This document shows, piece by piece, positions 59,401 to 64,000 of a stretch of DNA of 64,000 nt. Every line of letters starts with the position of its first letter. The first letter of the stretch is position 1. The notes beneath the pieces were generated by a model. The model was given only the letters and a program-made list of their open reading frames with translations, was not told the origin of the DNA and searched no databases. The position numbers and the translations under genes are program-made. The stretch covers positions 33,021,619 to 33,085,618 of the forward strand of contig OY754970.1 in NCBI GenBank assembly GCA_963576475.1, read 5' to 3'. The stretch comes from Molanna angustata. Its lineage: Eukaryota > Arthropoda > Insecta > Trichoptera > Molannidae.

Positions 59401-61970
59401 AAATCTATACGGTTTTATAGAATGTGAAAAAAAATTAATTAAGTACATTAATCAAAAAAATATAATAAAATTAGCATAATTTTTATTTGAATACTTATGC
59501 TAAACAATGATTTCCAATGTTTTCAATTAATCAATTTTCAAAAGCCAATAATGAGCTTATATAGTTAGTGGCAAACTCCTTCAGCCCGTCATGTGGGTGA
59601 GCTCAGCGCAAATTTGTGTTTATTAGCTCAGTCGGTATATGCGCAAACTGCTCCACTCCACGATTAAAAGGCTCAAGAAGTTAGTCGGCATCTGTACGAC
59701 CACAAAAAGAAAATTATATAATCTTACGTTGATGGGATCTTCCATAAAGTGGATCATTTTTCTTATGATGTAAAGACAAATCCTGTATGGCCGTTTGTAA
59801 GGATTCAAGACTGGAAGACTTTCTCATACCGAGAGCTGGACCAACGGGTACTGCAAATTAAAATGAAATACAATGATAGATATTTATGTAAAAAATCATT
59901 GTCATTAGTAATAATACCCAAGAATACAATAGGCCCTCGGTAATTCGGGACCTGTCTGATTCAGCACTCCTTATAATCCAACACTTGCCACTTCTGTATA
60001 TACATATGTAGATGCGACAATGCTTCGTTAATATATGATTGAACAGAGGGGCAAGTTTGGTCAACCGGCGTTTTCAAAACCCTCACAATTACCCATATCA
60101 TGGATATAATTATTATATGGAGTTCTATAATATCAATCTTAAGATGTTATAGAACTCCACATGATAATTATATCCATGATATGGGTAATCATGAGGGTTT
60201 TGATTTCGCCGATTGCAATTTCGCAATTTTTTTGCACATTGTGGCTTGTCTCAGATTATCATAATTTGTCAGATTACAAGGCACTCATCTTTCAAATATT
60301 CTGGACTGCAAGGGGTTAGTGGCAGCACTTTATAGTTTAACAAATTGGATAATTCGACAATCATTTAAACGTTTGTCAGATTACTTTAGGTCTAATGTAC
60401 TTTCATCATTTAAATAAAAAAAAAACTTACCATTGCTAGCTTTGAGTTCTTTAATCTTCTTATATGTGCCGGTGTTCTTGGCATCCATAGCTGCATGTCT
60501 CTTCTCAGACATTGACCGTCTTCCCACAGCGTCTCGAGAGAATCCTCCACCGTCCGTGCCGCAACCACTTTCGCTACCAGACTCCCAAACACCCCCTGGA
60601 CCGTTCCTGAAAGACATTATTTGTTTATATTTGTTTGTCAAATACAATTCACATAGTGCCATTTTTATGAGGGTTCACATTGATTATAGCTTTAAATATC
60701 AATAATTAAATTTCAAATTAGATCAAACAAATTAAGATGAAACCATTCAATACAAGTATATGTCCTTAACAACATGACTTACATATTTAGATTAATATAA
60801 AATTGACAGAGGGTATTATGTTGCACAGTTGTTAAGCCATATGGCTTCTGTGTGGGCATCCTTATTTCTAGCAGAGAAATTTATTTAAATTTTCCAGCAA
60901 ATATTGCTTCTCTGGACTGTAAACACTGCTTGGATGGAAGTAATTGCTATATGGCAATATAAATGTAAAAAAAAAAACAGCTAAAAATTGTATGAGATTT
61001 GTACCTTGATATTTAACTATTTTAACAGAATCAAATGTACTCACTTATTAGAAGCATACTCTTCCTCAATGATGACATTATGTGGAGGTGATCGAATGTT
61101 GTGTCTCGGTTGATGCACAGGTTTGAAGGGATGGTCTCTACCTCCTCCGTTGACCATGGAAATGTCACCCTGCGTTGCCATACAATAGCTCTCGTTCCGA
61201 AGGCCCGTCAGTCGGTCGATCACAGGATTCCAACCGTCGAGTCTTCCCCACTCGAAGCTGTCCCGTTTGTTCTGTTCACTCGCCTCCCTCATCTTGTTGT
61301 CTCTCTCTTGAAACTTCCTGATTTCTTCAGACTGAGCACTCACCCAACTTGTGTTGTTATTGTTGATATTCACGATGGAAGAATGCTTCTTGGAGCCCGC
61401 CGATTGATTACTGATGTGCGTATCATTTAGTTTGTTGGAATTGGTGTTGTAATGTGGTGACGCAGTTTTGTTGAAATTAGAATCTAGTGTCACAATTGAT
61501 TTATGACTTTTGTTAGTGTCTCTGGAAACGTTGGACATATCCATAGATTTCTGAGGAGATATAGGTTTGTATATGACAGTGTTTTGGGAGGGTGAAAATG
61601 AACGAGAGTGTGTGAGAATGTTGTCATTTGAATTCGAAAGTTCGTTCACACTCGGTGGGGTGTCATCTTTCCACCTCGCTATGCTATCCATGCTTTCTGT
61701 AATCAAAGAAATTACCAGTCTTAGATAAAAAACATTTGGAAAATTCTCAGGAGATTATTGATGGATATTTGAAAATAATAAAACAATTAAATTGAAGAAA
61801 TATATAAATAAAAAATACCCGTTCGTCTCGCTATCGTCAATGAGATGTTTCCTTGAATGTTACTTCTGGTATGGACCAAAGCTCTTCTTAGAGTCTCCAT
61901 AGCTTCAGCATTGGATTGCCCAACTAATGATACACCATTGATGTTCAATAATTGATCATTTGTGTGTAAT
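56273..61970 (-). CDS. baz: bazooka / Par-3 polarity scaffold, C-terminal part (nine exons)
   Basis: Par-3/Bazooka is the scaffold of the apical Par complex with Par-6 and aPKC at the cell cortex. Nine exons join with consistent phases (61970-61819, 61696-61045, 60606-60431, 59850-59728, 59341-59224, 58771-58393, 56951-56887, 56625-56539, 56408-56273), 1888 coding bases, 628 residues plus stop. Recognised blocks are the C-terminal half of PDZ3 (NDQLLNINGVSLVGQSNAEA), the aPKC block (RDAVGRRSMSEKRHAAMDA), MRKSSSLESLQT, and STMLRFGKPRPK. All introns obey GT-AG. The oligomerisation domain, PDZ1-2 and the first half of PDZ3 must lie right of 64000. Introns carry SINE, PLE and satellite sequence. 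Confidence 0.95.
56539..56625 (-). CDS. baz: baz exon: basic/acidic helical segment
   Basis: 87 bp: completes Asn, then ARRERLSEVQIGQMRRQVHA, QRIKAEEE and a split Arg. The heptad-like charged pattern suggests a coiled coil, as in the C-terminal coiled coil of Par-3. Acceptor ATTTTAG at 56626; donor AG|GTAAAA at 56538. Confidence 0.9.
56887..56951 (-). CDS. baz: baz micro-exon: VMEGPWGGGHYVNYEEIQQNL
   Basis: 65 bp, 21 whole codons plus AA. Begins in phase 0, matching the preceding exon. YVNYEEIQ is a conserved tyrosine-bearing segment near the C-terminus of insect Bazooka. Acceptor TTTGAAG at 56952; donor AA|GTAAAT at 56886. It is too short to be found by ORF length. Confidence 0.88.
56952..58392 (-). 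other. baz intron with SINE C tail and PLE-terminus fragments
   Basis: The intron between the PVSQ exon and the micro-exon. It contains a SINE C end at about 57140-57215 (TTGCTCCTCGGGCAACATAC...AATAACAAGTTTTGGAGG). At 57945-58070 it contains an inverted pair of PLE-like ends: CCTTCCTCAGGAGGATA and, inverted, ATCCTCCTGACGAAGGGAAT, followed by TTGCTCCCC. The second one resembles the PLE end at 39850-39890. Confidence 0.65.
58393..58771 (-). CDS. baz: baz exon: basic segment and Ser-rich C-terminal region
   Basis: 379 bp. It completes Arg, then has 126 whole codons and ends in phase 0 at ...PNSHPVSQ|GTAAAT. Starts RFGKPRPKIPDSQSEIYGGI. The centre has KSLAKSDISERLQDSNATKN and GSHSRQSSSDRLGDSTGRED, and it ends WAPPYRHPPTRTSPNSHP. 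It is low-complexity, Ser/Arg/Pro-rich and likely disordered. Base composition is clearly higher in G+C than the introns. Confidence 0.93.
59224..59341 (-). CDS. baz: baz exon: KHWLTDNGVDG...KSISTML
   Basis: 118 bp, 38 whole codons: LKHWLTDNGVDGIVRGTPAQ, SSLSHKKPSLLKSISTML, then AG of a split Arg. The basic LLKSISTMLRFGK, completed in the next exon, matches the K.L..MFRFGK block of Par-3, a region implicated in membrane/phosphoinositide binding in this family. Acceptor TTTTCAG at 59342; donor AG|GTAAAT at 59223. Confidence 0.92.
59575..59700 (+). repeat. Interspersed repeat family D inside a baz intron
   Basis: GTGGGTGAGCTCAGCGCAAATTTGTG, TTAGCTCAGTCGGTATATGC, CTGCTCCACTCCACGATTAA, AAGGCTCAAGAAGTTAGTCG: the inverse of 24517-24640 and 32118-32235. 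TTAGCTCAGTCGGTA is a tRNA A-box-like word, so family D may also be tRNA-derived. Confidence 0.65.
59728..59850 (-). CDS. baz: baz exon: KSSSLESLQT block
   Basis: 123 bp, 40 whole codons: PVGPALGMRKSSSLESLQTA, IQDLSLHHKKNDPLYGRSHQ. GP.LGM(R/K)KSSSLESLQTA is almost invariant between insect and vertebrate Par-3. One of its serines is the Par-1 target that recruits 14-3-3 (Ser1085 in fly Bazooka as I recall it). Acceptor TTTGCAG at 59851; donor C|GTAAGA at 59727. Confidence 0.94.
60074..60203. repeat. 61-bp-arm inverted repeat inside a baz intron
   Basis: 60074-60134 and 60143-60203 are complementary with only about four mismatches around an 8-nt loop (arm words TCAAAACCCTCA, TTACCCATATCATGGATATA, GGAGTTCTATAA). 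It would form a very stable hairpin in baz pre-mRNA. Confidence 0.85.
60431..60606 (-). CDS. baz: baz exon: aPKC-binding and phosphorylation region
   Basis: 176 bp, 58 whole codons plus split codons on both sides. Reads NGPGGVWESGSESGCGTDGG, GFSRDAVGRRSMSEKRHAAM, DAKNTGTYKKIKELKASN. F.RD..GR(R)SMSEKR is the conserved CR3 motif by which Par-3 binds aPKC. The first Ser of RRSMSEKR (codon at 60515-60513) corresponds to the aPKC target known as Ser980 in fly Bazooka and Ser827 in mammalian Par-3. Acceptor TCTTTCAG at 60607; donor G|GTAAGT at 60430. Confidence 0.95.
60830..60990 (+). mobile_element. tRNA-derived SINE, family B, in a baz intron
   Basis: TTGCACAGTTGTTAAGCCAT, GGCTTCTGTGTGGGCATCCT, AGAGAAATTTATTTAAATTT, TTGCTTCTCTGGACTGTAAACACTG, GGAAGTAATTGCTATATGGC, then an A-run at 60969-60980. 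Inserted antisense to baz. Confidence 0.75.
61045..61696 (-). CDS. baz: baz exon: Ser/Asn-rich linker after PDZ3
   Basis: 652 bp, starting with two bases that complete a Glu codon (ESMDSIARWKDDTPPSVNEL) and ending with AA of a Lys codon. The exon is rich in Ser, Asn and Thr (IVNINNNNTSWVSAQSEEIR, NSNKLNDTHISNQS) and ends PPHNVIIEEEYASN. The chosen donor is AATAA|GTGAGT, a consensus match at 61044-61039. The linker is expected to be disordered. It contains W..A.SEEIRKFQERDNKMRE, a short predicted helix. ATG codons inside it are internal, not starts. Confidence 0.93.
61819..61970 (-). CDS. baz: baz exon: second half of PDZ3
   Basis: 152 bp. It begins with the third base of a split codon and ends with the first base of the next, with 50 complete codons between: LHTNDQLLNINGVSLVGQSN, AEAMETLRRALVHTRSNIQG, NISLTIARRT. 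ND.LL.ING.SL.G.SN..AMETLRR is the carboxylate-distal half of Par-3 PDZ3 (strands betaC-betaF and helix alphaB), and LTIARR closes the domain. The acceptor is TTCGCAG|A at 61971 and the donor G|GTATTT at 61818. The upstream intron contains the 97-bp satellite and runs off the window. Confidence 0.95.
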
Positions 61971-62115
61971 CTGCGAATAATAAAAGAGATGAACCAATAT
62001 TAAATAATATATGAATGTATTTGTAATTTTAAAAAAATATTTTGTAAATATGAATATGGCTTCATTAGAAAGGTTGCAATATTTTAAATGGTTTTAACAA
62101 ATTGATTTAAACTTT
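61971..62115 (-). other. baz intron sequence between PDZ3 exon and satellite
   Basis: AT-rich intron end, including the acceptor TTATTCGCAG of the PDZ3 exon. Nothing else seen. Confidence 0.6.
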
Positions 62116-64000
62116 ATTGCAATAATATTGTGCATTATTTTATAGATAGGCAATACATAGCTTCTGTAGACTGATTGTCTCTTATAAATACATATCATCA
62201 TGACATGTTCCTATTGCAATAATATTGTACATTATTTTATAGATAGGCAATACATAGCTTCTGTAGACTGATTGTCTCTTATAAATACATATCATCATGA
62301 CATGTTCCTATTGCAATAATATTGTACATTATTTTATAGATAGGCAATACATAGCTTCTGTAGACTGATTGTCTCTTATAAATACATATCATCATGACAT
62401 GTTCCTATTGCAATAATATTGTACATTATTTTATAGATAGGCAATACATAGCTTCTGTAGACTGATTGTCTCTTATAAATACATATCATCATGACATGTT
62501 CCTATTGCAATAATATTGTACATTATTTTATAGATAGGCAATACATAGCTTCTGTAGACTGATTGTCTCTTATAAATACATATCATCATGACATGTTCCT
62601 ATTGCAATAATATTGTACATTATTTTATAGATAGGCAATACATAGCTTCTGTAGACTGATTGTCTCTTATAAATACATATCATCATGACATGTTCCTATT
62701 GCAATAATATTGTACATTATTTTATAGATAGGCAATACATAGCTTCTGTAGACTGATTGTCTCTTATAAATACATATCATCATGACATGTTCCTATTGCA
62801 ATAATATTGTGCATTATTTTATAGATAGGCAATACATAGCTTCTGTAGACTGATTGTCTCTTATAAATACATATCATCATGACATGTTCCTATTGCAATA
62901 ATATTGTGCATTATTTTATAGATAGGCAATACATAGCTTCTGTAGACTGATTGTCTCTTATAAATACATATCATCATGACATGTTCCTATTGCAATAATA
63001 TTGTACATTATTTTATAGATAGGCAATACATAGCTTCTGTAGACTGATTGTCTCTTATAAATACATATCATCATGACATGTTCCTATTGCAATAATATTG
63101 TACATTATTTTATAGATAGGCAATACATAGCTTCTGTAGACTGATTGTCTCTTATAAATACATATCATCATGACATGTTCCTATTGCAATAATATTGTGC
63201 ATTATTTTATAGATAGGCAATACATAGCTTCTGTAGACTGATTGTCTCTTATAAATACATATCATCATGACATGTTCCTATTGCAATAATATTGTGCATT
63301 ATTTTATAGATAGGCAATACATAGCTTCTGTAGACTGATTGTCTCTTATAAATACATATCATCATGACATGTTCCTATTGCAATAATATTGTACATTATT
63401 TTATAGATAGGCAATACATAGCTTCTGTAGACTGATTGTCTCTTATAAATACATATCATCATGACATGTTCCTATTGCAATAATATTGTACATTATTTTA
63501 TAGATAGGCAATACATAGCTTCTGTAGACTGATTGTCTCTTATAAATACATATCATCATGACATGTTCCTATTGCAATAATATTGTACATTATTTTATAG
63601 ATAGGCAATACATAGCTTCTGTAGACTGATTGTCTCTTATAAATACATATCATCATGACATGTTCCTATTGCAATAATATTGTACATTATTTTATAGATA
63701 GGCAATACATAGCTTCTGTAGACTGATTGTCTCTTATAAATACATATCATCATGACATGTTCCTATTGCAATAATATTGTACATTATTTTATAGATAGGC
63801 AATACATAGCTTCTGTAGACTGATTGTCTCTTATAAATACATATCATCATGACATGTTCCTATTGCAATAATATTGTGCATTATTTTATAGATAGGCAAT
63901 ACATAGCTTCTGTAGACTGATTGTCTCTTATAAATACATATCATCATGACATGTTCCTATTGCAATAATATTGTGCATTATTTTATAGATAGGCAATACA
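62116..64000. repeat. 97-bp satellite array in a baz intron, runs off the window
   Basis: About 19.4 nearly identical copies of a 97-bp unit (landmark CCTATTGCAATAATATTGTA, exact recurrences at 62210, 62307 and so on). The only variation I can see is one site, TTGTACATT versus TTGTGCATT, apart from slight divergence in the first copy. It lies in the intron upstream of the PDZ3 exon. Confidence 0.95.

Noticed and set aside
61101..61430. Plus-strand 109-codon frame
   Set aside because: Antisense shadow of the large baz linker exon.
62116..64000. Sequencing-adapter contamination, because each 97-bp unit contains TGTCTCTTATA, resembling a transposase mosaic end
   Set aside because: Only 11 bases match and the following bases diverge; the word is part of an otherwise genomic satellite.

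Overview
The window is AT-rich eukaryotic nuclear DNA, almost certainly from an insect. A lepidopteran is my best guess, because of LINE tails with the 'tagagattgcc...ggcaataagtccgcc' layout, RTE-like elements ending in (TATG)n/(AATG)n, and abundant GTAGGTACCTAC-type words; the order is inferred. It holds one confidently identified host gene, the C-terminal half of bazooka/Par-3 (baz), on the minus strand. Nine coding exons lie between 61970 and 56273. I joined them by hand; splice sites and phases agree throughout and give 628 residues up to the natural stop. They cover the second half of PDZ3, the aPKC-binding/phosphorylation block (RRSMSEKR), the KSSSLESLQT block, a basic RFGKPRPK segment and the C-terminus. 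The first half of PDZ3 and everything N-terminal of it lie beyond the right edge, past an intron filled by a 97-bp satellite.

Left part (1-13,000): a foldback DNA element (465-1129), a candidate signal-peptide first exon on the minus strand (1438-1584), tRNA-derived SINEs, 3'-truncated LINE remnants (4512-5098, 8410-9095), hairpins and degenerate minisatellites.

Centre-left (13,700-24,000): a repeat-rich block. It has three (TA)n tracts bracketing head-to-head Penelope-like (PLE) fragments, and a 4.4-kb array of a 79-bp satellite that is itself the amplified body of a tRNA-derived SINE; the SINE's head and tail survive at the two ends of the array. Three tandem copies of a ~0.94-1.05 kb element with terminal palindromes follow.

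Centre (24,000-49,000): SINEs of three families, several pseudogenised LINEs, a ~40-bp satellite (34,613-35,232), and a head-to-head pair of Penelope-like elements (36,567-39,968). The two PLE arms appear identical except that an A6 tract in one is A78 in the other. Further LINE remnants follow at 40,075-41,910 and 46,480-48,770.

Right part (48,900-64,000): about 7 kb of very AT-rich DNA without recognisable coding sequence, downstream of baz and possibly an extended 3' UTR, then the baz exons. The baz introns contain SINE and PLE-terminus fragments and a 61-bp-arm hairpin.

No prokaryotic-type system, CRISPR array, rRNA or credible functional tRNA was found. The most interesting signals are the SINE-to-satellite conversion, the near-perfect PLE palindrome, LINE/SINE pairs sharing 3' tails, and hammerhead-like cores at PLE ends.
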